The notes under the pieces are model-generated. The model searched no databases. It saw only the letters and a list, made by a program, of their open reading frames with translations, and was not told where the DNA came from. This document shows, piece by piece, positions 19,128 through 28,481 of a DNA stretch of 64,000 bases; positions within the stretch are counted from its first letter, which is position 1, and the number at the start of each line of letters is the position of its first letter. The stretch comes from Paucimonas sp. (GTDB taxonomy: Bacteria; Pseudomonadota; Gammaproteobacteria; Burkholderiales; Burkholderiaceae_D): contig JAQGMC010000118.1 of the NCBI GenBank assembly GCA_028292545.1, forward strand, positions 1 to 64,000. The letters run 5' to 3'. Position numbers and translations under genes: made by a program.

Positions 19128-20262
19128 CTTTTTCCAGGACCCGGCTGATGTGACCGTTCAGGAAGTGGTGGATCGGCTTTTCCAGGGTCGACATGCGGCC
19201 CGGTTCGAATCCGCGCGTTGACATCGCGAGCTGCAGCGATTCGATCATGGTCTTGTCTTCGCCAAGCACCAGCAGCTGGTATTCGCGATAGACCTTCAGC
19301 GTCTCTTCAATGTCTGGCCGGTCAAATACTTCGGCAGGGAACAGGTGATAAATGATCACCTGGCATTTGCTCTCTGAAAGCGGCCAGCAGATGAAGGGGC
19401 GCGCGCAGTCGATACGACCGAAGAGTGTGAAGTTCGGCTGCATGAAACCCTTGCACGCCAGGCTGTAGTCGCGGTCTTCGAGCCAGGGCATCTTGCCCAG
19501 CAGCGGCTGGCCACCCGGGGTAGGCGGCGCTGCCTGGTACCAGATCGACAGTCCACCGTCGTCCTTCAGGTCGACACCGTCATTGCTCCAGACGAATTTG
19601 GAACCGAAGGATTTCGCGTGGAGCACATTGACGTGATAGAAGTCCATCAGGTTTTCATGCACCAGCTTCCAGTTGCAATCCAGCTCCAGCACGATCTTGT
19701 TCCCAAGCCGGCATTTTTCCATGCCGAGGAAAGCGAAGTCTTTTTCAAATTCACTGATGAATTCAGCCAGCGGTACGGTGTCTGGCGAAAAACAGATGAA
19801 GATATTGCCGCGCCAGGTATCGAGCCGGATTGGCTTCAACCTGCAGCTGGCGGGATTGAAGCCTTCACTTTGCGCCATGTGGGCGGCGCCTTTCAGCTTG
19901 CCCTCGAGGTCGTAGGTCCAGCCATGGTAAGGGCACTTGAAAGCACGGGTATTCCCGTTGCCATACGCTACCTCCACCCCGCGGTGTGCGCACATGTTGT
20001 AGCAGGCGTGCAGCTTCCTTTCAGCGTCGCGTGTGATCACGACTGGCTCGCCGACCAGCCTCATGGTCAGGTAATCGCCGGGCTTCGATAGCTCTTCTTC
20101 ACGTCCGACGTAGAGCCAGTCTTTCATGAAGTACTCGTCGATCTCTTGCTGGAAAGCCTCCGGGGATGCATAAACATTGCCCGGCGCATGGCCCGCATTG
20201 GGCAGCGGTTGCTTCACGCTGGCGTAAAAATTTACCGGCTGGCGTTCGTTGTCTCGTTCCAT
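19108..20262 (-). CDS. Rieske [2Fe-2S] aromatic ring-hydroxylating oxygenase alpha subunit
   Basis: Rieske CAHRG...CPYHGW; mononuclear iron motif ENLMDFYHVNVLH. Confidence 0.92.
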   Translation of the reverse strand: MERDNERQPVNFYASVKQPLPNAGHAPGNVYASPEAFQQEIDEYFMKDWLYVGREEELSKPGDYLTMRLVGEPVVITRDAERKLHACYNMCAHRGVEVAYGNGNTRAFKCPYHGWTYDLEGKLKGAAHMAQSEGFNPASCRLKPIRLDTWRGNIFICFSPDTVPLAEFISEFEKDFAFLGMEKCRLGNKIVLELDCNWKLVHENLMDFYHVNVLHAKSFGSKFVWSNDGVDLKDDGGLSIWYQAAPPTPGGQPLLGKMPWLEDRDYSLACKGFMQPNFTLFGRIDCARPFICWPLSESKCQVIIYHLFPAEVFDRPDIEETLKVYREYQLLVLGEDKTMIESLQLAMSTRGFEPGRMSTLEKPIHHFLNGHISRVLEKGAENEE

Positions 20263-20470
20263 GATTACCTCAATTCTTCACGAGCTGCGTGTCATTGCAC
20301 TCGTTGCGAAAAATACTTTTTCCGTTTCCAGCAAGTTGCCGTGGCGGCCTGCTGCTTTTATCGGGCCAGGCGGTGCAGCCAGTTGGGCTCCTGCTTGGCG
20401 CCTGCTGCTGGCGTGCGTGCGTCGCCATGTCTGGGCGATGCACGCACGGTTGCCTTCTTCGCTGCCGGCT

Positions 20471-21715
20471 TCAGGTCTTCTTCCAGCCCGGATAAGGATG
20501 CTGGGGAGCTGCTGCGCGCACTGCATCCGGTCCGACGATGAGCAGCTTCCCGGACTGGAACTGTGCCGAATACGGCTTTGCGCCAATGTTCAGGCCGACG
20601 TCATTGAACTTGACGGCTGAGAAAAAGGTCTCGCCGTCAAAGTTTCTCAGCGCATTCAGGATCGCCGGCGAATCCGAAGTGCTCCTGGCTTTCTGCAGCG
20701 CCATCGCGAAAGTGATGACGTCGTTTGCGCCGCAAGCTGCAACGAAATCCGGCGGTTCGGCATTGTGCTTTGCCTTGTACAGCCGGGCGAAGTCCTGGCT
20801 GGTGCCGATGAACTCGTCCTTGGTTTTGCTGATGGCGGGAGACCAGAACGCGGGCACGAACACACCATCAATCGCCTTGCCTACGCCTTCAACCAGATGG
20901 GTCGGCGCCTCCACCACGATCGATGGCGGGTAAAACCGCACAGCCTGGATCTGCTTGAAGATCGCGATGGTCTGGGCGGTATAGCAATTGATCAGCAAGA
21001 TATCCGGGTTATGACGGGCGCAACGCTCCAGCGGGGCGCCAAAGTCCTGGCTGGCAGGCGGGAAAAACTCAACATGCGCGACTTCCATGTTGTATTTCTT
21101 GAGGTCGTCGGGCAAGCGCTTGGCCACCAGGGCGCCCAGCTCGTCGTTAGGGGAAATCATCACGACCTTGCGCAGCTTCGGCCCGTCAACTCGCGCCAGC
21201 TGTTCCCAGGTCGGCTCGTAGATGCCACTGAATGGCGGCATCGTCGAAAAATAATAGGGGTTGCCCTTCTGGCCGGCGAAGACATTGTCCAGGTGTGCCC
21301 ATTGACCGATGACGGGTATGCGCTGGCGCTGCGCCACCGGAATGATTGCCTTCGCAATCAGGCTGCCGATGCCGGCCACCATCATGTTTGCACCGTCGCT
21401 GGCTGCCCGTTCCACCAGGCGGGCGGAGGTGGAAGCGTCGGATTTGTCATCGAAAGTTTCAAGCTGGACCTTGTACGTCTTGTCCGCGACTTTCAATCCT
21501 TTACTGTTGATCGCGTCCACCGCGATCTGGATGCCCCGATTCAGCTCCAGTCCGTATTGTCCGTAAAACCCGCTCAGGCCGAGCACGGATGCCAGCTTCA
21601 GTGTGTTGTTGCTGGCCTGCGCAAACGCCTTCGAAGGCAATATGCCGCTGGCAGCAACAGCGCCTGCTCCGATCATCTGCATCGCTTTGCGTCGAGTAAC
21701 CGTGTTTCGCTTCAT
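20471..21715 (-). CDS. Branched-chain amino acid-type ABC transporter substrate-binding protein
   Basis: Tat-like leader RRKAMQMIGAGAVAA; LKLASVLGLSGFYGQYGLELNRGIQIAVDAINSKGL; upstream of four Liv components. Confidence 0.9.
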   Translation of the reverse strand: MKRNTVTRRKAMQMIGAGAVAASGILPSKAFAQASNNTLKLASVLGLSGFYGQYGLELNRGIQIAVDAINSKGLKVADKTYKVQLETFDDKSDASTSARLVERAASDGANMMVAGIGSLIAKAIIPVAQRQRIPVIGQWAHLDNVFAGQKGNPYYFSTMPPFSGIYEPTWEQLARVDGPKLRKVVMISPNDELGALVAKRLPDDLKKYNMEVAHVEFFPPASQDFGAPLERCARHNPDILLINCYTAQTIAIFKQIQAVRFYPPSIVVEAPTHLVEGVGKAIDGVFVPAFWSPAISKTKDEFIGTSQDFARLYKAKHNAEPPDFVAACGANDVITFAMALQKARSTSDSPAILNALRNFDGETFFSAVKFNDVGLNIGAKPYSAQFQSGKLLIVGPDAVRAAAPQHPYPGWKKT

Positions 21716-21716
21716 A

Positions 21717-22481
21717 TCAACCTCCTAAGTAGGTTTTCATAATTTCGGAATTGGACAAAAGCTCGGATGAAATGCCGCTCATTACCACCTGTCCTGCTTG
21801 CATTACCACTGCACGATCCGAGAAGCTCAACGCGATCGACACATCCTGTTCAACCAGCACGACAGTGCAGCCACTCTCATGGATCACTTCCAGGGTATGG
21901 AGCAGTTCTTCAACAATGATTGGCGCCAGACCCAATGACAGTTCGTCAATGACCAGCAAACGTGGATTGGCCATCAATGCCCGGCCGATGGCGCACATTT
22001 GCTGTTCCCCGCCGGACAGCGTTCCTGCCAACTGTTTGCGTCGTTCCCGCAGCCGCGGGAAATTCCCGAAAACCTGCTCCATGCCGGCGCTGACCGATGC
22101 GCGCGTTTTGTCGCGTCGGCGAAATGCGCCCAGCCGGAGGTTTTCTTCCACCGTCATGCCGCTGAAAACCCGGCGGCCCTCGGGCGCCTGGCTCAGGCCC
22201 AGCGACACGATCTCTGCGCTTCCCAGGCCGGCGATATTGGTTTGTCCGAACCAGATCTCGCCGCTGGAAGGGGTCAGCAAGCCAGAGATGGTGCGGAACA
22301 AGGTACTCTTGCCCGCGCCATTTGCGCCCACCACCGCCATGATGTCGCCTTCGATGATGTCGAAACTGACGTCACGCAGCACCTGGATTGCGCCGTAACC
22401 GGCGTTCAAATTGCGGATGGCAAGCAGGGGTGTCGCTGCTGGCGCCCCGTCCGGTGCCGCTGCCGGTTCGTGGGAAATCAT
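21717..22481 (-). CDS. livF: ABC transporter ATP-binding protein, LivF-like
   Basis: Walker A GANGAGKST, LSGGEQQMCAIGRALM, LLVIDELSLGLAP. Confidence 0.9.
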   Translation of the reverse strand: MISHEPAAAPDGAPAATPLLAIRNLNAGYGAIQVLRDVSFDIIEGDIMAVVGANGAGKSTLFRTISGLLTPSSGEIWFGQTNIAGLGSAEIVSLGLSQAPEGRRVFSGMTVEENLRLGAFRRRDKTRASVSAGMEQVFGNFPRLRERRKQLAGTLSGGEQQMCAIGRALMANPRLLVIDELSLGLAPIIVEELLHTLEVIHESGCTVVLVEQDVSIALSFSDRAVVMQAGQVVMSGISSELLSNSEIMKTYLGG

Positions 22482-23350
22482 GGCTGGCCTGTCTCGCGCT
22501 GAACTGTCATGGAGGGCGTCGCTGTGGCGCCGACAACGGGATTGCCCTCACCCGGCATCGTCTCCACAGTTGCGCCTGCAGTGACGGGCGGCCTGCGGCG
22601 CCGGGCGAAACGACTGGCTGTGGCGGACAAGTCGCCCAGATAAGCTTTCTGCACCTTCGGATCTTGCGTGACCTCGGCGCCGGAACCCTCGGCCAGTTTG
22701 CGCCCGTTGGCCAGCACCATGACGCGGTCACTCAGCGCAAGCACGGCCGGCACGATGTGTTCAATGAAGAGGATCGTGACGCCGCTATCGCGCACCTTGC
22801 GGATCAGTGCCAGCGCATCTTTTACCTCGGTCGAATTCAACCCGCCCAGGGGCTCGTCCAGGAACACCAGGGTGGGGGCAGTCGCCAGGCAGCGGGCCAG
22901 CTCAAGGCGCTTGAGGCCGGCCGTGGTCAGCGCAGAGGGAAACGCGTCCATCGAGCCCGACAGCCCGACTGCTTCCAGTGTCTCGGCAGCCTTGATGCGG
23001 GCTTGCGCAATCGACAGCTTGCGGCCGGATGAGCCAAACAGCGCGCCCACCGTGACGTTTTCAAGCACGGTGCTGCGGCCGAATGGTTGCGGAATCTGAT
23101 AGGTGCGGGCCAGGCCGAGGCGACAGCGGTCGTGGTTAGCCATGCGGGTGATATTGCGGCCGTCATACTCGATCTTGCCGGCCGTAGGCACCGCGCCACC
23201 AGTGAGGAGATCGACGAAGGTCGTCTTCCCGGCGCCATTGGGCCCGATCAGGCCAACGATTTCGCCGCGATTGATCGTGAAGTCGACGTTGTCCACGGCA
23301 GTCAATCCACCGAACTGCTTGGTAAGGCCGGATACGTTCAGTAGCGGCAT
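22478..23350 (-). CDS. livG: ABC transporter ATP-binding protein, LivG-like
   Basis: Walker A GPNGAGKTTFVDLLTG, LARTYQIPQPF, LVFLDEPLGGLN. Confidence 0.9.
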   Translation of the reverse strand: MPLLNVSGLTKQFGGLTAVDNVDFTINRGEIVGLIGPNGAGKTTFVDLLTGGAVPTAGKIEYDGRNITRMANHDRCRLGLARTYQIPQPFGRSTVLENVTVGALFGSSGRKLSIAQARIKAAETLEAVGLSGSMDAFPSALTTAGLKRLELARCLATAPTLVFLDEPLGGLNSTEVKDALALIRKVRDSGVTILFIEHIVPAVLALSDRVMVLANGRKLAEGSGAEVTQDPKVQKAYLGDLSATASRFARRRRPPVTAGATVETMPGEGNPVVGATATPSMTVQRETGQP

Positions 23351-23354
23351 CGTG

Positions 23355-24413
23355 CTATTTCACCTGGTAACGACGAAGGTTTTTCATCAATTCGGCCGGC
23401 GCCAGCGCACCGAATCCCGACTTCAGGCTGATCAGTCCATCCGGCAGAAACAGCACCACGAAAGCGACCAGCAGGCCGGAAATGACGAGGTGGATTTCCG
23501 GGAACCCGACGCCGATCCACTCATTCACTGCCAGCACCAGGCCCACGCCTGCAACCGGCCCCCACACGGTTCCACGTCCACCCAGGAACACCATCACGAT
23601 CACATCAAAGGCGACGGTAAAGCTGAACGCGTCGTTGGTTTCGACAGTGCCGAGCCAGAAGGCCCAGGTGCCTCCGACCACTGCCGCCATGCCGGCACTG
23701 AGCAGGAACACGTACAACTTTTGCCGGGCTGCCGCAATGCCGAGCGCGCCGGCCGCGCGTTCGTTGTCGCGCACGGAACGCAGTGCATAACCCCAGCGCG
23801 AGCGTTCAAGGATGCCGACCATCGCCATGGCGACCAAAGCCAGGGCCAGCATCGCGTAGTAAAAGAATTCGTTGTATTGCTTCGGCTGGAGATGGGACAG
23901 GCCGGTGAAATTGAACAGGTTCAGGGCCGTATTGCCGGCAAAGCCGAATGCGTTGACGTTCAGCAGCAGGTGGCGCAGGGCTTCGGTGATGAGGATGGTG
24001 GCGACGACGAAATAGTGGCCCTGCAGGCGCAATGTCGGCACTGCGATCACTGCCGCCACCAGCAGTGCTGCCACGGTGCCGCCTGCCAGCGCAGGCACTG
24101 CATGCACACCGGATGTCACGAGGATTCCCGACACGATGGCGCCTGAGCCGAAGAAAGCCGGCATGGCCAGGGACATCAGCCCGCCATATCCGCCGATCAG
24201 GTTCCATGACTGTGCCAGTGCCAGGTACATGAAGGCCAGTGCTGCGAAACGCAGCGAATAGGAACTCATGAACGAGGGCGCGACCGCCAGCAGCGCCAGC
24301 AGTATCAGCCCCGTCAGCGCCGGCCGCCGCCATTGTGAAAGGACGGATTCCGGGTCGCCGGCTCTTGCCCCCGCCGGCATCGCAACCCCCCTTGCGGATT
24401 CAGCTTGGTCCAT
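23355..24413 (-). CDS. livM: ABC transporter permease, LivM-like
   Basis: Multi-TM; LAQSWNLIGGYGGLMSLAMPAFFGSGA; position between LivG and LivH. Confidence 0.9.
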   Translation of the reverse strand: MDQAESARGVAMPAGARAGDPESVLSQWRRPALTGLILLALLAVAPSFMSSYSLRFAALAFMYLALAQSWNLIGGYGGLMSLAMPAFFGSGAIVSGILVTSGVHAVPALAGGTVAALLVAAVIAVPTLRLQGHYFVVATILITEALRHLLLNVNAFGFAGNTALNLFNFTGLSHLQPKQYNEFFYYAMLALALVAMAMVGILERSRWGYALRSVRDNERAAGALGIAAARQKLYVFLLSAGMAAVVGGTWAFWLGTVETNDAFSFTVAFDVIVMVFLGGRGTVWGPVAGVGLVLAVNEWIGVGFPEIHLVISGLLVAFVVLFLPDGLISLKSGFGALAPAELMKNLRRYQVK

Positions 24414-24418
24414 ACCGA

Positions 24419-25291
24419 TTACGCCTCATAAAAACGTTTTCCAAGCAAGCCGGATGGACGAATCACCAGCACGACGAGAACGATGACGGCACCGATCAGC
24501 ACACCATAGGTCGCGCCGAACAAGTGGGACGTGATACTCGTGGCAACGCCCACAATCAGTGCACCGAAGAGCGGACCTACGATGCTGCCCAGCCCGCCCA
24601 GCACTGTGACGATAATGATTTGCAGGAAGAAGTGGTCACCGATACCGGGCGCGGCACTGAATACGATCGCGATCAGCGAGCCCATCGCGCCAGCCAGCGC
24701 AGCCGCCAAGCCTGTGGTCAGGTTGAAGATCGTGCGGACGTTGATGCCGACCAGTTGCGCCGCTTCCATGTCCAGGCGGGTGGCGCGGATAGCCGCCCCA
24801 TACTCAGTACGATCGAAAAACCACCAGACCGCTGCCGTCAGTACGATAGCTATGAAGGTCGTGATGATCCGGATGTAAGGCAGTTTCGAGCCCCCGATTT
24901 CGAGGTAGTTGTTCAGGTACTCGGGCACGATGATGCTGCGATCGGCTGCGGTGAAGAAGTACAGGGCCAGTCCCACCAGCACCAGGTTGATGCCGTAAGT
25001 GAGTGTGATGCTGAGCGTCGGCGGGCCATTCATCGCGTAATTCACGATGAAGCGCTGCATCAGCCAGCCCACGACGAACATGATCGCCGTGGTAATCGGG
25101 ATGGTGAGGAGGATATTGACGCCGATGGCCCACAAGCCGTAGCTCAGGTAAGCCCCCATCATGATGAAGGCGGCATAGGCGAGGTTGAGGACGTTGAGCA
25201 CGCCCCAGACCAGCGTAAATCCCAGTGCCCCGACCGCCAGCAGTCCGGCAAGGAGCAATGAATCGAACAGGATCTGCAATAACAGGATCAA
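24419..25291 (-). CDS. livH: ABC transporter permease, LivH-like
   Basis: Multi-TM; GFTLVWGVLNVLNLAYAAFIMMGAYLSY, TVLGGLGSIVGPLFGALIVG. Confidence 0.9.
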   Translation of the reverse strand: MILLLQILFDSLLLAGLLAVGALGFTLVWGVLNVLNLAYAAFIMMGAYLSYGLWAIGVNILLTIPITTAIMFVVGWLMQRFIVNYAMNGPPTLSITLTYGINLVLVGLALYFFTAADRSIIVPEYLNNYLEIGGSKLPYIRIITTFIAIVLTAAVWWFFDRTEYGAAIRATRLDMEAAQLVGINVRTIFNLTTGLAAALAGAMGSLIAIVFSAAPGIGDHFFLQIIIVTVLGGLGSIVGPLFGALIVGVATSITSHLFGATYGVLIGAVIVLVVLVIRPSGLLGKRFYEA

Positions 25292-25422
25292 TTCACTCTC
25301 CTGGCCGCGGAATAGGCGTTAGAGAATACTAAGGAACAATTCTGTACTGCGCAACTGATTTCTCACTACGGCATTTTGGACGCATTATTCCCGTCGGCAT
25401 CAAATCCAGATTGCTGTGGAGC

Positions 25423-25456
25423 GGGGGCGGGGGGGCTTGGGGGCGCGGGCGAGGGG
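25423..25456 (+). other. Canonical G-quadruplex-forming motif
   Basis: GGGGGCGGGGGGGCTTGGGGGCGCGGGCGAGGGG: five G-runs of at least 3 with loops of 3 nt or less, between livH and iclR. Confidence 0.7.
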
Positions 25457-25625
25457 CGGCCCGGCGTAGCGTTTCAAGTGGGCGCTGCCAGGCGCAAGCG
25501 CGCAGCGGCCTGGCGTGGCGGCGACGGTGTGTGGCCGCCGCAAAGACCGCCGCGGTAGCGGCTTTCCCGCCCCTGCAGCGGGCGCGTCAAAGCGCGCAGG
25601 GCCGGAACGGCGGGATAGCGCCTGA

Positions 25626-26591
25626 CTAGCTGGCGGCAGCTTTGCGCCGTCGCTTCGGCGCCGGGGCGGCAGCCTCGGCCCGATCTTGTTCCGGCACTGG
25701 CTTGGCGGCGCGTTTGCGCTCGTCTTCTGTGGCAGCGTAGTCGCCGCGTTCCAGCCGCTCAACGAAAGGCGAATCAAGTTGGGTGGCATCGAATCCGAGA
25801 CTGGCGGACACGGAATCAGCCACGCGCAGTATTGAGTCCCGTATCGCCCTCGGCCCAGTGGCATGAACCTGCCCTGAATATCCGACCACAAGGATGGACG
25901 CGACCAGTTGCCCGCCATGCCGGAAAATGGGCGCCGCAATCGCGCTCAGTCCGGGGACAAAGTCTTCATGCGTCATGCCAACCCGGTCTTTGCGCACGCG
26001 CTGTATCAGTGCGCTCACGTCATGCTTTGTTTTGACTGCCGCGTGCGGAATGTAGGTGCCGATCAGTGCCAATTCCCGCTCCACCAGGCTCCTGGTGGTT
26101 GCGCTCGGGAGATACGCCAGGTAAACCTGGCCCGACGCAGACCGCAGCAATGGAAGTGTGCTGCCCACCGTGATATTGCAGATCAGTACCTGGACGCTGT
26201 CGTACCAGGCAACCACGGTGGCCCCATGCTCACCCCAGACCGTAAGCGCGACCGTCAAGTCTTCTGCCTGGTTCAACTCGATCAGTGCCCGGGTCGCATA
26301 TTGCACCGCCATCCGGCGATTCAATGAAGCCAGTCCGACCCGCAGGCTCATGGGCCCCAGGTCATAGCGGCCACTGACAGGATCCTGTTCCGCCAGGCCA
26401 GCCCGCAACAAGCTGATCAAGTAGCGGTGCGCCTTGCTGGCAGACATGCCGGAAGCGGCCGCGATATCGCGCAGGTTCATCGGCCCGGCATGCTCGGCCA
26501 TCACGCCGAGCAGCCTTGCTCCCACTTCAATGGACTGGACGCCACTGCGTCGTTCCGCCGCGGCGGGTTTTGCTTTCGGGGTTTTCATCAT
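25626..26591 (-). CDS. IclR-family transcriptional regulator
   Basis: N-terminal wHTH VGARLLGVMAEHAGPMNLRDIAAASGMSASKAHRYLISLLRAGLAEQD plus IclR effector domain. Confidence 0.9.
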   Translation of the reverse strand: MMKTPKAKPAAAERRSGVQSIEVGARLLGVMAEHAGPMNLRDIAAASGMSASKAHRYLISLLRAGLAEQDPVSGRYDLGPMSLRVGLASLNRRMAVQYATRALIELNQAEDLTVALTVWGEHGATVVAWYDSVQVLICNITVGSTLPLLRSASGQVYLAYLPSATTRSLVERELALIGTYIPHAAVKTKHDVSALIQRVRKDRVGMTHEDFVPGLSAIAAPIFRHGGQLVASILVVGYSGQVHATGPRAIRDSILRVADSVSASLGFDATQLDSPFVERLERGDYAATEDERKRAAKPVPEQDRAEAAAPAPKRRRKAAAS

Positions 26592-26775
26592 CGGTTTCCT
26601 GCCGTTTCACGCAGCACTGGCATGACTGCCGGACTGAGGAACATGCATCGTTCAATCCTGTTGTCGAAGAGTCCGTCATTTTAATTCCGGCATAGTCCCT
26701 CGTCCCTTCCCTGGACCAGGCAGCCGGGTTTCTCTTTGCAGTCATCGCTATCAACCCATGATATGCTACATCGGC

Positions 26776-26801
26776 GCTATGCGTTACGCGTTACGCATAG
26801 C
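26776..26801. promoter_or_regulatory. 26-nt palindrome between iclR and amidase, candidate IclR operator
   Basis: GCTATGCGTTACGCGTTACGCATAGC: perfect 9-bp arms GCTATGCGT/ACGCATAGC around an ACGCGT core, in the divergent intergenic region. Confidence 0.65.
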
Positions 26802-26906
26802 GATATTTAAACATCTCTGCTACTTGGCCCGGGTTCGACACATCAGCCCGGCCCAGCCACTGTTTGGCGGCGCGGCGTATCGACAATCCCACCAGGAGAG
26901 TAGTGA

Positions 26907-28319
26907 ATGAATGAAGATCTGGCCTATCTTTCCCTTTCCGCGCTGATCGACTGCTACCGGAAGAAAACGCTGTCCCCGGTGGATGTCACGCTCAATGCCC
27001 TGGCCCGCCTGGAGCAAGTCAATGGTGCGATCAACGCGTTCTCCTGCGTCACCCGGGACAGGGCGCTGGCAGATGCCCGGGCCTCGGAGGAGCGCTGGCA
27101 AAAGGGGAATCCGAAAGGCGTGCTCGACGGTGTTCCGATTTCGGTCAAAGACACCTTGATGGTGAAAGGATTTCCCTTTCGCCGGGGATCGAAGGCGACC
27201 AGCGAGGTGCCGGTTGAAGAGAGTGCGCCAGTAGTTGACCATGCGTTCAACAGCGGCGCTGTGCTGTTGGGGATTACCACCACGCCCGAGTTTGGCGCCG
27301 GGCCGATTACCATCAGCCCCTTGACCGGGATTACCCGCAATCCCTGGGACCTCGAAAAAAATTCCGGTGGATCCAGCGGCGGCGCGGCTGCTTCCATGGC
27401 CTCAGGCGTGGGCTACACGGCCCTGGCGACGGACGCCGGCGGCTCGATCCGGATACCGTCCTCGTTTTGCGGCGTTGTCGGCTTCAAGTCCACTGGCGGG
27501 AGAATGCCGACCTATCCGTCAAACGTGGCGGGGACGCTATCGTCTCCGGGCGCGATTGCCCGCAATGTCAGGGATGCCGCCTTGATGGCCGATCTCCTTT
27601 GCCAACCCGATGCGCGCGATCCGGAGCAATTGCCGCCATCAGCGGCCAGCAACCTGGCGGCATTGGACCAGCCCTTTGCGCCGCGCCGGATTGCTTTCAC
27701 GACGACCATGGGCTATGCGCAAAAAGTAGATCCGGAAGTCGCAGCTGCCGTGGTGAAGGCGGCGAAGCATTTTGAAAGCCTGGGCTTCACTGTGGAAGAA
27801 GCACATCCGGAAATTGAAAGTCCGATCCAGACTTTCCTTGCCATGTTCCGGCCGGGTTTTGCCTATACGATGAGGAATATGTCGGAGCAACAGATGGCAG
27901 TGATTGGGGAGACGCTGCGTGATGTTGTCAGCCAAGGGCGACAGGTGAGCGTGCTTGACTACCTGGCGGCGCAAGATGGAAGGCGCGCGCTGGCACGCAA
28001 GTTCCAGCAATTCCATGCAAAGTATGCGTTGCTGCTGACCCCGACCGTATCGGTAACAGCATTCACGGCTGACCGCTGGGTGCCAGAGAGCTTCGCCGCT
28101 TCAACCGATACGCGCGCCTGGACGCCTTTCGCCTTTCCTTTTAACCTGACGCAGCAACCTGCAATAAGCCTTCCCTGCGGGCTGAGCAGCGCGGGCTTGC
28201 CGATTGGCCTTCAGATTGTCGGTCCGCGGTTTGCCGATGCGGATGTGCTGGCAGCAGCGCATCTGTATGAAACTACTTGCGGCGTTGAGATCGGACGTCC
28301 GCCTGTGCGCGCCCGATAA
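26907..28319 (+). CDS. Amidase signature family amidase
   Basis: GVPISVKDTLMVKG, GGSSGGAAASMASGVGYTALATDAGGSIRIPSSFCGVVGFKST. Confidence 0.93.
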   Translation: MNEDLAYLSLSALIDCYRKKTLSPVDVTLNALARLEQVNGAINAFSCVTRDRALADARASEERWQKGNPKGVLDGVPISVKDTLMVKGFPFRRGSKATSEVPVEESAPVVDHAFNSGAVLLGITTTPEFGAGPITISPLTGITRNPWDLEKNSGGSSGGAAASMASGVGYTALATDAGGSIRIPSSFCGVVGFKSTGGRMPTYPSNVAGTLSSPGAIARNVRDAALMADLLCQPDARDPEQLPPSAASNLAALDQPFAPRRIAFTTTMGYAQKVDPEVAAAVVKAAKHFESLGFTVEEAHPEIESPIQTFLAMFRPGFAYTMRNMSEQQMAVIGETLRDVVSQGRQVSVLDYLAAQDGRRALARKFQQFHAKYALLLTPTVSVTAFTADRWVPESFAASTDTRAWTPFAFPFNLTQQPAISLPCGLSSAGLPIGLQIVGPRFADADVLAAAHLYETTCGVEIGRPPVRAR

Positions 28320-28481
28320 GGGCATCACAGCAGGTTGCGCATCGGCGAGCAGCGAGGCTTCCGGCAGGCGCCTGCGACCCATAACAGGGAAGCGACGGGG
28401 ACACAGCGCGCGATATAGGCAGGCATAGTGCCGATGCAGCGTGCCTTACACTGGATAACAACGTAACAACCGGAGGATTCC

